Shown piece by piece: positions 42,526-50,381 of a DNA stretch of 64,000 nt. Location of the stretch: positions 1,664,673 through 1,728,672 of the forward strand of contig NZ_CP035282.1 in the NCBI RefSeq assembly GCF_004103715.1, written 5' to 3'. The notes below the pieces were generated by a model, which was given only the letters and a program-made list of their open reading frames with translations, was not told where the DNA came from and made no database searches. Within the stretch, counting starts at the first letter, position 1, and every line of letters begins with the position of its first letter. Source of the DNA: Acidilutibacter cellobiosedens (GTDB taxonomy: Bacteria > Bacillota > Clostridia > Tissierellales > Acidilutibacteraceae). A program made the position numbers and the translations under genes.

Positions 42526-43572
42526 TTGATTAGAACAGATTTAAAATCTATGTCGCTGGAAGAGCTTAAAAAGGAATTTCTGAAAATAGGGGAAAAACCC
42601 TACAGAGGATTACAATTGTATAATTATATGCATAAAAATATGAATAGTGATGTTTTAAATATTAATTCCTTCTCAAAAGAGCTTAGGGACAAGCTGAATA
42701 GAGATTATTATATCAGTGATTTAAAAATATTGGAAAGATTTGATTCCAAATTAGACGGCACAAAAAAATACTTGTTTCTTTTAGAGGATAATAATATTAT
42801 TGAAGGTGTAGCAATGAAATATAAATATGGATATTCTGCTTGTATATCTACTCAGGTAGGCTGCAGAATGGGATGTAGTTTTTGTGCCTCCACTAAAGAA
42901 GGGATAATAAGGAATATCACACCAGGGGAAATGTTAAGTGAAATTTATAATATTCAAAGAAATCTGGGCATAAGATTGTCCAATATTGTGCTGATGGGCA
43001 GTGGTGAGCCTTTGGATAATTACCTTAATGTAATGAAGATGCTGAGGATATTGAATGATAAAAATGGGCAGAATTTTAGTTTTAGAAATGTAACCATATC
43101 TACCTGCGGCATTGTACATAAAATTTATCAGCTTGCTGATGAAGAGATACCGGTTACTTTATCCGTGTCTCTCCATTTTCCTTTTAATGAATTGAGAAGT
43201 AAGATAATGCCTATTAATAATAAATACCATATAGAAGAAATTATTAAGGCATGTAAATATTATGTAAATAGGACTAATAGAAGAGTTACTTTTGAATATA
43301 CTTTAATAGAAGGCCTCAATGATGGGAGAGAGTGTTTGGATGAATTAAAAAGAATACTCAATGGTCTTTTATGCCATGTAAATATTATACCGCTAAATCC
43401 TATTAAAGAATTTAAGTATAAAAAGCCTGAAATGGATGCAGTAAAGATATTTGTGAAAGAACTAAATAAAAATGGTATACCGGCAACTGTTAGAAGACAA
43501 ATGGGAGCTGATATAGATGCTGCCTGTGGACAGCTTAGAAGAAGTTATATGAATGAAAAAGGCTTATTATAG
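42526..43572 (+). CDS. rlmN: Dual-specificity 23S rRNA/tRNA adenine-C2 methyltransferase RlmN
   Basis: A 348-residue radical SAM methyltransferase that methylates C2 of A2503 in 23S rRNA and A37 in tRNAs. The iron-sulfur motif CxxxCxxC is Cys113, Cys117, Cys120 (VGCRMGCSFCAST). The resolving and methyl-carrying cysteines include that in IDAACGQLRR near the C-terminus. GEPLDNYLNV is the SAM-binding GEP motif. The TTG start has AGGAGGA before it. No Cfr-specific features are obvious, so antibiotic-resistance function is not suggested. Confidence 0.95.
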   Translation: MIRTDLKSMSLEELKKEFLKIGEKPYRGLQLYNYMHKNMNSDVLNINSFSKELRDKLNRDYYISDLKILERFDSKLDGTKKYLFLLEDNNIIEGVAMKYKYGYSACISTQVGCRMGCSFCASTKEGIIRNITPGEMLSEIYNIQRNLGIRLSNIVLMGSGEPLDNYLNVMKMLRILNDKNGQNFSFRNVTISTCGIVHKIYQLADEEIPVTLSVSLHFPFNELRSKIMPINNKYHIEEIIKACKYYVNRTNRRVTFEYTLIEGLNDGRECLDELKRILNGLLCHVNIIPLNPIKEFKYKKPEMDAVKIFVKELNKNGIPATVRRQMGADIDAACGQLRRSYMNEKGLL

Positions 43573-43584
43573 CGAGGTGATTTT

Positions 43585-44337
43585 ATGGAAGTAGGAGTAT
43601 ATACCCATAAAGGTAGAATAAGGGAAAATAATCAGGATTCCTACTATTTATCTACGGATAATGAAATTCCATTGTATGTAGTTGCTGATGGAATGGGTGG
43701 CCATAAGGCAGGGGAAGTTGCCAGTGCTATGGCGGTTGAGATAGTTGAAGACGTTTTTTTGAAAAGCCAAGATCTGCTTAAAAAAAAGGATGCGAATATA
43801 CCTGGGCTAATAAAGAAGACGATTGAAGAAGCAAATAAGGAAATATTTCATAAGTCATTGAGCAGTGAAGAATGTAATGGCATGGGGACTACAATAACTT
43901 TGGCATATTTTGCATCTGAGAGGCTCTACATTGGTCATATTGGAGATAGTAGAGCGTACATTATAAGAAATAAAGAGATTAGACAGCTGACGGAAGATCA
44001 TTCTTTAGTAGCGGAAATGGTTAAAAACGGCAGTATAAGTAAGGAAGAGGCCCAGACTCATCCTCAAAAGAACATAATTACGCGGGCATTGGGTACAAGT
44101 GAAAATATTCAGATTGACATAATTATAGAAGAATTGATTGATAAAGACATAATACTTCTTTGCACCGATGGACTTACAAATATGATTACTGAGAAGGAAA
44201 TTATTGAAATTCTTCTTGCTGATGATAATTTACAAAAGTGCTGTGAAAAATTAGTAGGAGAAGCCAATATTAGAGGTGGATACGATAATATTACGGCAAT
44301 AGCCGTTAGGGCTAAGAGAAACGAGGTGATGAAATGA
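43585..44337 (+). CDS. prpC: Stp1/IreP family PP2C-type serine/threonine phosphatase
   Basis: A 250-residue PP2C phosphatase that counteracts the adjacent PASTA kinase. Metal-binding motifs are present: RENNQDSYY (N-terminal Asp), VADGMGGHKAGEVAS, GDSRAYI, LCTDGLTNMI and GGYDNITAI. The stop overlaps the kinase start by four bases (ATGA), so the pair is translationally coupled. It is cytosolic. Confidence 0.95.
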   Translation: MEVGVYTHKGRIRENNQDSYYLSTDNEIPLYVVADGMGGHKAGEVASAMAVEIVEDVFLKSQDLLKKKDANIPGLIKKTIEEANKEIFHKSLSSEECNGMGTTITLAYFASERLYIGHIGDSRAYIIRNKEIRQLTEDHSLVAEMVKNGSISKEEAQTHPQKNIITRALGTSENIQIDIIIEELIDKDIILLCTDGLTNMITEKEIIEILLADDNLQKCCEKLVGEANIRGGYDNITAIAVRAKRNEVMK

Positions 44338-46265
44338 TTGGAAAGTTGTTAGGCGGAAGATACGAAATTATTGAAAAAATCGGCGGCGGTGGTATGGCAC
44401 TTGTATATAAAGCAAGATGTAGATTGCTTGACAGATATGTAGCAATAAAGGTTTTGAGAGAAGAATTCACTTCAGATGAAGAATTTATTAGAAAATTCAG
44501 GAGAGAATCTCAGGCAGCGGCAAAACTATCCCATCCCAATATAGTAAGTATTTATGATGTAGGTGTAGAAGGGGATATTTATTATATCGTCATGGAATAT
44601 ATAAAGGGCAAGACTTTAAAGGAAGTCATCAGAGAAAAAGGAAAACTTTCCTTCGAGGAGACGGTTGACTATTCGATTCAGATAGCAGAAGCTTTAGCCC
44701 ATGCTCATGCCAATCATATTGTTCACAGAGATATAAAGCCTCATAATATAATGATTACAGAGGACGGAAGGGTTAAGGTAACGGATTTTGGAATAGCACG
44801 GGCTGCGACATCTTCTACCGTTACAAATACTAATAATGTTTTAGGCTCAGTTCATTACTTTTCTCCGGAACAGGCAAAAGGCGGATATACGGATGAAAAG
44901 TCCGATATCTATTCCCTGGGAATAGTGATGTATGAAATGATTACGGGAAGGGTTCCTTTTGAAGGGGAAAGCCCGATTTCCGTTGCATTAAAACATGTTC
45001 AGGAGGAAATAGTACCACCTTCTCATATAGACCCCACCATTAACAAAAATCTTGAAAAGATTATAATGAAATGTGTCAGAAAAGACCAAGTGGAAAGATA
45101 TAAAAGTGCAAATGAACTTCTGGTTGATTTGAAAAGAATTAAAAATAACTGGGATGATGACATGGTTGGAGAAGATGATGTTTCATTAGACTCACCTACC
45201 AGAATTATACCTGTTGTGAAGGAGGAGAGTCCTAAAAACATGAAGAAGAAGAAAAAAAAGAGAAACGGAAACAATAGGGTTGTATTTTTTGCAATACTTG
45301 CTGCATTTCTTCTTGTTAGTGCCATGGCTTTCGGATTTTGGCAATTTAAAGATAAGTTTCTCTCTACGACCGTGAAAGTCCCGGATGTAAGGGGACTTCA
45401 GGAAGATAAGGCTAAGGAAATGATTGAGGCAGAAGGGCTGAAATTTTCGGTTAAGAGCAGGATATTCAATTCGGAATTTGAGGAAGGAGATGTCATTTCT
45501 CAAAGTGAGAATCCTGGAGATACTGTCAAGAAAGGATATCCTATAGAGGTTGTGGTTAGCAAGGGAAGTAAACTCGTAAAAGTACCTAATTTTAAGGATG
45601 AGGATATAAGCAATGTAGATTCCCTGTTGTCTGAGAACGGTCTTAAAGATGGCGGAGCAGAGTATGAATTTGACGAAGAAATACCGGAAAATATAATTAT
45701 AAGTCAGGACCCGGAAGCATATTCGGAGGTACCGGAAGGTACAAAGGTACATTTTGTCGTAAGCAAGGGGCCGAAAGTTAAAAACGTGATTATGCCGAAA
45801 CTTGTAGGAAAGACCCTTGAAGAGGCATTACAGATTATAAAGGAAAAGGGCTTAACTAAGGGAGAAGTTGTACCTCAGCCCAGTGATGAAGTAGAAGAAG
45901 GCAAGGTTATATGGCAAAGCTACGAGCAGGGAAATGAAATTGAAGAAGGTACCGCAGTTGATTTATATGTAAGCAGCGGAAAAGGCGGAGGATCAGGAGA
46001 CAATAACGGAGATAATGATGATAAAGACAATCCTGATGATAATAAAGAAATTTCCAGTGATTTGAATATAACAATACCTCAAGATAAGAGTCAAACCGAA
46101 GTTAAAGTTCTTAAAATAGACGGAGGAGCAAGTACTGTTTACTATGATAGGATTCACTATCCTTCCGACGGAACCATTGTTATACCTATAAAGGGAACTA
46201 AAAATACTAAGTTTGAAGTATACTTTGATAATACTTTGCAGGCAACCAAAACTTTGGTTGATTGA
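44334..46265 (+). CDS. prkC: PASTA-domain serine/threonine protein kinase
   Basis: A 643-residue membrane kinase. The cytosolic Hanks-type kinase domain has the G-loop GGGGMALVYKA, Lys39 (VAIKV), the catalytic loop HRDIKPHN (131-138) and DFG (151-153). A basic juxtamembrane linker (KKKKKKR) precedes one membrane helix (about 316-337). Three extracellular PASTA repeats (about 346-555) sense cell-wall muropeptides in homologues; a glycine/aspartate-rich linker and a short C-terminal beta domain follow. It regulates growth, cell wall and spore germination in relatives. Confidence 0.95.
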   Translation: MIGKLLGGRYEIIEKIGGGGMALVYKARCRLLDRYVAIKVLREEFTSDEEFIRKFRRESQAAAKLSHPNIVSIYDVGVEGDIYYIVMEYIKGKTLKEVIREKGKLSFEETVDYSIQIAEALAHAHANHIVHRDIKPHNIMITEDGRVKVTDFGIARAATSSTVTNTNNVLGSVHYFSPEQAKGGYTDEKSDIYSLGIVMYEMITGRVPFEGESPISVALKHVQEEIVPPSHIDPTINKNLEKIIMKCVRKDQVERYKSANELLVDLKRIKNNWDDDMVGEDDVSLDSPTRIIPVVKEESPKNMKKKKKKRNGNNRVVFFAILAAFLLVSAMAFGFWQFKDKFLSTTVKVPDVRGLQEDKAKEMIEAEGLKFSVKSRIFNSEFEEGDVISQSENPGDTVKKGYPIEVVVSKGSKLVKVPNFKDEDISNVDSLLSENGLKDGGAEYEFDEEIPENIIISQDPEAYSEVPEGTKVHFVVSKGPKVKNVIMPKLVGKTLEEALQIIKEKGLTKGEVVPQPSDEVEEGKVIWQSYEQGNEIEEGTAVDLYVSSGKGGGSGDNNGDNDDKDNPDDNKEISSDLNITIPQDKSQTEVKVLKIDGGASTVYYDRIHYPSDGTIVIPIKGTKNTKFEVYFDNTLQATKTLVD

Positions 46266-46301
46266 TAATTTGTTTTTAATTTTTCATAAGGGAGGGCTAT
46301 A

Positions 46302-47186
46302 ATGCTGGAGGGTACAATAGTAAAGGGGATAGGCGGCATTTATTATGTAAACACAAAAATAGGAATGTATGAATGCAAAGCAAGAGGGATTTTTAGGAAA
46401 AAGAATATTACGCCCCTTGTAGGAGATAATGTGTTAATCGATGAAAATCCCTCGGCTCATACAGGGTATATGCTAGAAATCAGAGAAAGAAAAACGAAAT
46501 TTGAAAGGCCTCCAGTAGCTAATATTACCCAAACTGTAATAGTTATGAGTATCAAAAATCCTGATATTAACTTGTGGCTTTTGGACAGATTTTTGATATT
46601 AGCCAAATATGAAAAAATAAAAGAGATAATATGTATAACTAAAAATGATTTATGCGTTAACAAGGAAGAAATTAATTTGATAAAGAAAATTTACAATTCC
46701 GCCGGATATGAAGTATTGGGACTCAGCAAATTTTTTGATGAAGGAATGGATAGATTAAGAGAGATTTTAAAGGACAACATAACAGTATTTTCTGGGCCTT
46801 CCGGAGTAGGAAAATCTTCACTGCTGAATAAAATACAGCCGGATTTGAGTTTGCAGACGGGAGAAATTAGTCATAAGACTAAAAGAGGAAAACATACTAC
46901 AAGACATGTGGAATTACTGGAACTTAAAGGCGGAGGCTATGTAGTAGATACTCCGGGTTTCAGTACTTTGAACATTGAATTTATTAAAAATGAATCAGAG
47001 GTTCAGCAGTACTTTAATGAGATAGCGGAGAATAGCGGCAATTGTAAGTTTTCCGACTGCCTTCACTATAAAGAGGTTGACTGTGAGGTAAGGAGGAAAG
47101 TTGAAGATGGAGTCATAAGCAGGGAAAGATATGAAAATTATTTGAGATTTCTTCAAGAGATAAAAAGTAACAAAAGGAGATATTAA
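46302..47186 (+). CDS. rsgA: Ribosome small subunit-dependent GTPase A
   Basis: A 294-residue circularly permuted GTPase for late 30S assembly. It has an N-terminal OB fold (about 1-65), the permuted G motifs with CITKNDL before the P-loop SGPSGVGKSSLLNK and then VDTPGFST, and a C-terminal zinc knuckle (CKFSDCLHYKEVDCEV). GGGAGGGC precedes the ATG. Its place between prkC and rpe is the normal order. Confidence 0.95.
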   Translation: MLEGTIVKGIGGIYYVNTKIGMYECKARGIFRKKNITPLVGDNVLIDENPSAHTGYMLEIRERKTKFERPPVANITQTVIVMSIKNPDINLWLLDRFLILAKYEKIKEIICITKNDLCVNKEEINLIKKIYNSAGYEVLGLSKFFDEGMDRLREILKDNITVFSGPSGVGKSSLLNKIQPDLSLQTGEISHKTKRGKHTTRHVELLELKGGGYVVDTPGFSTLNIEFIKNESEVQQYFNEIAENSGNCKFSDCLHYKEVDCEVRRKVEDGVISRERYENYLRFLQEIKSNKRRY

Positions 47187-47187
47187 A

Positions 47188-47835
47188 ATGATAAAGATCG
47201 CACCATCAATATTATCTGCTGATTTCAGCAATTTAAAAGATGAATTGAAGAAAGTGGAAGAGGGAGGAGCGGATTTTATTCATCTGGACATTATGGATGG
47301 AAATTTTGTTCCGAATATTACTTTCGGACCTCCTGTGATTAAAAGAATAAGAAATGTAACAAAATTACCTTTTGATGCTCACCTTATGATAGAAAATCCC
47401 GAAAGGTATATAGATGATTTTGTAGATGCAGGGGCAGACATTATTACCGTTCATGAAGAATCTACCCGCCATCTTCACAGGACAATTCAGAGCATTAAGA
47501 ATAGGGGAATAAGGGCAGGAGTAGCGTTAAATCCCTCAACGCCTTTAAATAATATTGAATATATCATGGAATATATCGACATGGTATTAATAATGACCGT
47601 GAATCCGGGATTCGGGGGCCAGTCCTTTATTTCGTCAATGAAGAGGAAAATTTCAGATCTTAAGGATATTATTGATAAGAGAAAATTAAACATCGAAATA
47701 CAGGTAGACGGAGGAATAAAGTTAGATAATGCAAGAGAAATAGCCAATCTGGGAGCAGAAATATTGGTAGTAGGTTCCGGAATATTTGCGGCAGAGGACC
47801 CAACAGAGGAGACAAAGAAATTTAAAAATATATAG
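47188..47835 (+). CDS. rpe: Ribulose-phosphate 3-epimerase
   Basis: A 215-residue TIM-barrel enzyme of the pentose phosphate pathway that interconverts ribulose-5-phosphate and xylulose-5-phosphate. Motifs present are ILSADFSNL, HLDIMDGNFVPN, the metal-binding FDAHLMIENPE, MTVNPGFGGQSFI and VDGGI plus GSGIF for phosphate binding. The ATG lies 1 bp after the rsgA stop, with AAAGGAG upstream. Confidence 0.96.
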   Translation: MIKIAPSILSADFSNLKDELKKVEEGGADFIHLDIMDGNFVPNITFGPPVIKRIRNVTKLPFDAHLMIENPERYIDDFVDAGADIITVHEESTRHLHRTIQSIKNRGIRAGVALNPSTPLNNIEYIMEYIDMVLIMTVNPGFGGQSFISSMKRKISDLKDIIDKRKLNIEIQVDGGIKLDNAREIANLGAEILVVGSGIFAAEDPTEETKKFKNI

Positions 47836-47889
47836 TGAAATTTTATATGATTCATGTTATAATAAGGGTGCAAAATAAAATATAGTTTT

Positions 47890-47978
47890 AACACTAGGGG
47901 AGTCGCAATGACTGAGAGGGAAGTTAATCTTCCGACCCTTGAACCTGAAATGGATAATACCAGCGGAGGGAAGTGTAA
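47890..47978 (+). promoter_or_regulatory. TPP riboswitch (THI element)
   Basis: The conserved core is visible: ACTAGGGGAG, CTGAGAGG, GACCCTTGAACCTGA and GGATAATACCAGCGGAGGGA. It lies between a likely promoter (TATAAT at 47858-47863) and a terminator hairpin directly before thiT. Thiamine pyrophosphate binding would turn off thiT and probably thiN. Confidence 0.96.
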
Positions 47979-47992
47979 TTGTTTATGATTAA

Positions 47993-48031
47993 AAACCCAT
48001 TGCCTTTTCAGGTAATGGGTTTAATTTTTTA
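47993..48031 (+). terminator. Riboswitch-controlled terminator
   Basis: AAACCCATTGCC (47993-48004) pairs with GGTAATGGGTTT (48011-48022), followed by AATTTTTT. It is the likely expression platform of the TPP riboswitch. Confidence 0.85.
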
Positions 48032-48049
48032 TTAGGAGGGATTTATAAT

Positions 48050-48598
48050 ATGTCGGATTCAAAGAAATGGAGTACTAAAATGATTGCTGAAGGCGGAATA
48101 ATGATTGCATTGGCTACTCTTTTAAGTTATGTAAAGGTGTATGAAGCTCCTCAGGGAGGCTCCATAACTGCCGGAAGTATGATACCTATCATGATATTTG
48201 CAATAAGGTGGGGAGTAGGACCGGGAATAATAGTTGGAGGAATATATGGTGTGCTTCAGTGTATACTTAATCCTCAAGTCTATCATATTGCTCAGTTTTT
48301 CTTGGATTATCCTTTGGCTTTTGCTTGTTTGGGTTTTGTAGGAATTTTTAATTTTAAGAGAGAAAAATATACGACAAAGGATTACATTATACTTATAATA
48401 GGTATATTATTATCTGTAGGAGGAAGATTTATATGCCATCTTCTTTCCGGAGTAATATTCTTTGCCGAATATGCAGGAGGGCAAAATCCTTGGATATACT
48501 CTGCAGGATACCAGATGAGTTATCTTCTTCCAGAGTTTATTATATCGTCCGTAGTAATGTCTATACTGCTGAAACCTTTGAGTAAACTTAGAAAATAA
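48050..48598 (+). CDS. thiT: Energy-coupled thiamine transporter ThiT
   Basis: A 182-residue membrane substrate-binding (S) component of an ECF transporter for thiamine. It has about six helices and the family segment GSITAGSMIPIMIFAIRWG, plus HLLSGVIFFAEY and the C-terminal YQMSYLLPEFI for ligand contact. The TPP riboswitch upstream agrees with the substrate. The shared ATPase/EcfT module is not in the window. GGAGGGA precedes the ATG; thiN follows after 15 bp. Confidence 0.95.
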   Translation: MSDSKKWSTKMIAEGGIMIALATLLSYVKVYEAPQGGSITAGSMIPIMIFAIRWGVGPGIIVGGIYGVLQCILNPQVYHIAQFFLDYPLAFACLGFVGIFNFKREKYTTKDYIILIIGILLSVGGRFICHLLSGVIFFAEYAGGQNPWIYSAGYQMSYLLPEFIISSVVMSILLKPLSKLRK

Positions 48599-48613
48599 GA
48601 TTGAGGGGATTTT

Positions 48614-49249
48614 ATGAAGGGGCTTATTATATCAAACGGAGAAATTAAGAATGACAAATTATTAAGAGATGTGGCAAGAGATTCGGATTATATAATTTGT
48701 GCCGACGGCGGAGCTGACTATATAGCCGATACATCTATCAAGCCAGACTTCTTGATAGGAGACTTTGATTCTATAGATAAGGATACGTTTAGAAAGATGG
48801 AAAGGGATAAGGTGACAATTAAAAAGTTTCCCATAAAAAAGGATTATACGGATACAGAATTAGCCATCAACATTCTTATTGAAAAAGGTGCCGAAGAGAT
48901 AATTTTTATGGGAGCAACGGGCTCAAGATTAGATCACAGTCTTGCCAATATTCATCTTCTCTATAAATTATATAAAATGAATATTAAAGGAACTATTGTT
49001 GATGAAAACAACAAGATATTTATCGGATATGGAGATATTGTTATTGAAAAAGAGGAAAATACCTATGTTTCAATAATCCCCATGTGGGAAAGGGGAAGCA
49101 TAGTTACATTAAAAGGTTTCCAATATGAAACAGATAGAAAAAAGTTCGAATTTTCTTCATCCTATGGAATAAGCAACAGAATAGTCAAAGACAGAGGAGA
49201 AATTAAAATCGAGTCGGGAGAATGTATAATTGTTATATCCAAGGACTGA
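48614..49249 (+). CDS. thiN: Thiamine diphosphokinase
   Basis: A 211-residue enzyme that converts imported thiamine to thiamine pyrophosphate. Motifs are CADGGADYI, PDFLIGDFDSI, KDYTDTELAI and GATGSRLDHSLANI. It lies directly after thiT, so uptake and activation are co-regulated through the TPP riboswitch. In many Firmicutes thiN follows rpe directly; here thiT sits between them. Confidence 0.95.
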   Translation: MKGLIISNGEIKNDKLLRDVARDSDYIICADGGADYIADTSIKPDFLIGDFDSIDKDTFRKMERDKVTIKKFPIKKDYTDTELAINILIEKGAEEIIFMGATGSRLDHSLANIHLLYKLYKMNIKGTIVDENNKIFIGYGDIVIEKEENTYVSIIPMWERGSIVTLKGFQYETDRKKFEFSSSYGISNRIVKDRGEIKIESGECIIVISKD

Positions 49250-49339
49250 TCTTCTTTATATGGAAAATACAATTTTGTAACTATAATATATATATCTGAA
49301 TAATATGTAGTAAAGTTTGTGGCAAGAGGTGGTGGTTTT

Positions 49340-49531
49340 ATGAGAGGGGGGAAACCTTGGCATATTAGACCTCCGCATAGATGTAGACGCGGTCCCTTCA
49401 GAATAATAGGACTGATTTTGATGATATTGGGAGGAATATTAATTATTAAGGTAATACCGATTAATTTTTGGCTTCTTATATTTGCTTTTGTTATATTCAT
49501 AACAGGTCTTCTACTATATAAATGCGGATAG
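49340..49531 (+). CDS. Small hypothetical membrane protein
   Basis: A 63-residue protein with a basic start (MRGGKPWHIRPPHRCRRGPF) and two close membrane helices (about 21-38 and 42-58) ending YKCG. I do not recognise a function. The frame also runs from a GTG at 49319, but AGAGGTGG sits well before the ATG at 49340. It ends one base before the 60-bp palindrome and is convergent with rpmB. Confidence 0.55.
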   Translation: MRGGKPWHIRPPHRCRRGPFRIIGLILMILGGILIIKVIPINFWLLIFAFVIFITGLLLYKCG

Positions 49532-49591
49532 ACACAAGGGGACGGTTCTTCCGTGCTGTTTAAACAGCACGGAAGAACCGTCCCCTTGTGT
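49532..49591. repeat. Perfect 60-bp palindrome between convergent genes
   Basis: Left half ACACAAGGGGACGGTTCTTC.. and right half are exact reverse complements around GTTTAAAC, with no loop. Its GC content is far above the surrounding DNA. It lies between the stops of the small membrane protein gene and rpmB and could end transcription in both directions, although no T-run follows. The GGGGACGGTTCTT core resembles palindromic repeats I recall near REP-associated transposases in Clostridia. Confidence 0.95.
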
Positions 49592-49595
49592 TAAA

Positions 49596-49787
49596 TTATA
49601 ATGCTCTTGTTACATTTCCGGATCTTAAACATCTTGTACAAACGTAAATCCTTTTTGGGGATCCATCAACAATGGCTTTAACTTTTTTTATGTTAGGAGA
49701 CCAGGTTCTGCTGCTTTTTCTATTTGAAAAGCTAACCTTCTTCCCGAATGTTTTTTCTTTTCCGCATATTTCACAACGTTTTGACAC
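49596..49787 (-). CDS. rpmB: 50S ribosomal protein L28
   Basis: A 63-residue L28 with the N-terminal KRCEICGK, SFSNRKSSRTWSPNI and C-terminal VCTRCLRSGNVTRAL. The two CxxC pairs show the zinc-binding form of the protein. The reading frame extends to 49832, but the conserved start coincides with a GTG at 49787, preceded by GGAGGTGT. It is a single - strand gene divergent from the Asp23-like gene, which is its common location. Confidence 0.95.
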   Translation of the reverse strand: MSKRCEICGKEKTFGKKVSFSNRKSSRTWSPNIKKVKAIVDGSPKRIYVCTRCLRSGNVTRAL

Positions 49788-50006
49788 AAGAAACACCTCC
49801 TCAAATCTATGCTGAATTTCATTATTTTTCATATGCTTTATTATTACAGCATATAATTATTCAATAACAACATAATCTATTTTAACATAATGGATATTAA
49901 AAATGCAATACGTAGAATTAAATTTAAAAGATAAACAGCAATAGTTGAACTATTTGATATAATAAGGTAAAATGTAATCATATAAATATTTAGGAGGAGG
50001 TAGAAT

Positions 50007-50363
50007 ATGCCAGCGAAATTTAATGACGAATACGGATATATTTCCATAGATGATGATGTGATAGCAACAGTTGCAGGATTATCCGCAATGGAATGTTACG
50101 GAATAGTAGGTATGGCAACCAAGAGTGCTACGGAAGGCTTCTTTGAGTTATTAAAATGGGAAAATCTATCTAAAGGAGTGAAAGTTCACACAAATGAAAC
50201 ACATATAGTTGTTGATTTATTTGTCATACTTCAATATGGAATAAGAATGACGGTAGTTGCCGAAAATATAATTGAAAAAGTTAAATATAATGTTGAAAAT
50301 CAAACAGGACTGAAGATAGAAAAAATAAATGTGTTTATTCAGGGTGTTAGGGTACAAAAGTAG
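50007..50363 (+). CDS. Asp23/Gls24 family envelope stress response protein
   Basis: A 118-residue Asp23/Gls24 (DUF322) protein. Characteristic segments are YGYISIDDDVIATVAGLSAMECYGIVGMA and VHTNETHIVVDLFVILQYG. In Firmicutes this YloU-type gene precedes the DAK2-domain gene, as here (gap of 18 bp). It is thought to act at the membrane or in fatty-acid metabolism through its neighbour, but its exact job is unknown. AGGAGGAGG precedes the ATG. Confidence 0.92.
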   Translation: MPAKFNDEYGYISIDDDVIATVAGLSAMECYGIVGMATKSATEGFFELLKWENLSKGVKVHTNETHIVVDLFVILQYGIRMTVVAENIIEKVKYNVENQTGLKIEKINVFIQGVRVQK

Positions 50364-50381
50364 TAAAGGAGGTACTTGATA

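Noticed and set aside
42526-43572. Cfr-type resistance methyltransferase instead of RlmN
   Set aside because: Position after rsmB, length and motifs fit RlmN; no resistance context.
45192-45752. 186-codon minus-strand frame in prkC
   Set aside because: Antisense to the kinase membrane and PASTA region, with no Shine-Dalgarno and biased composition.
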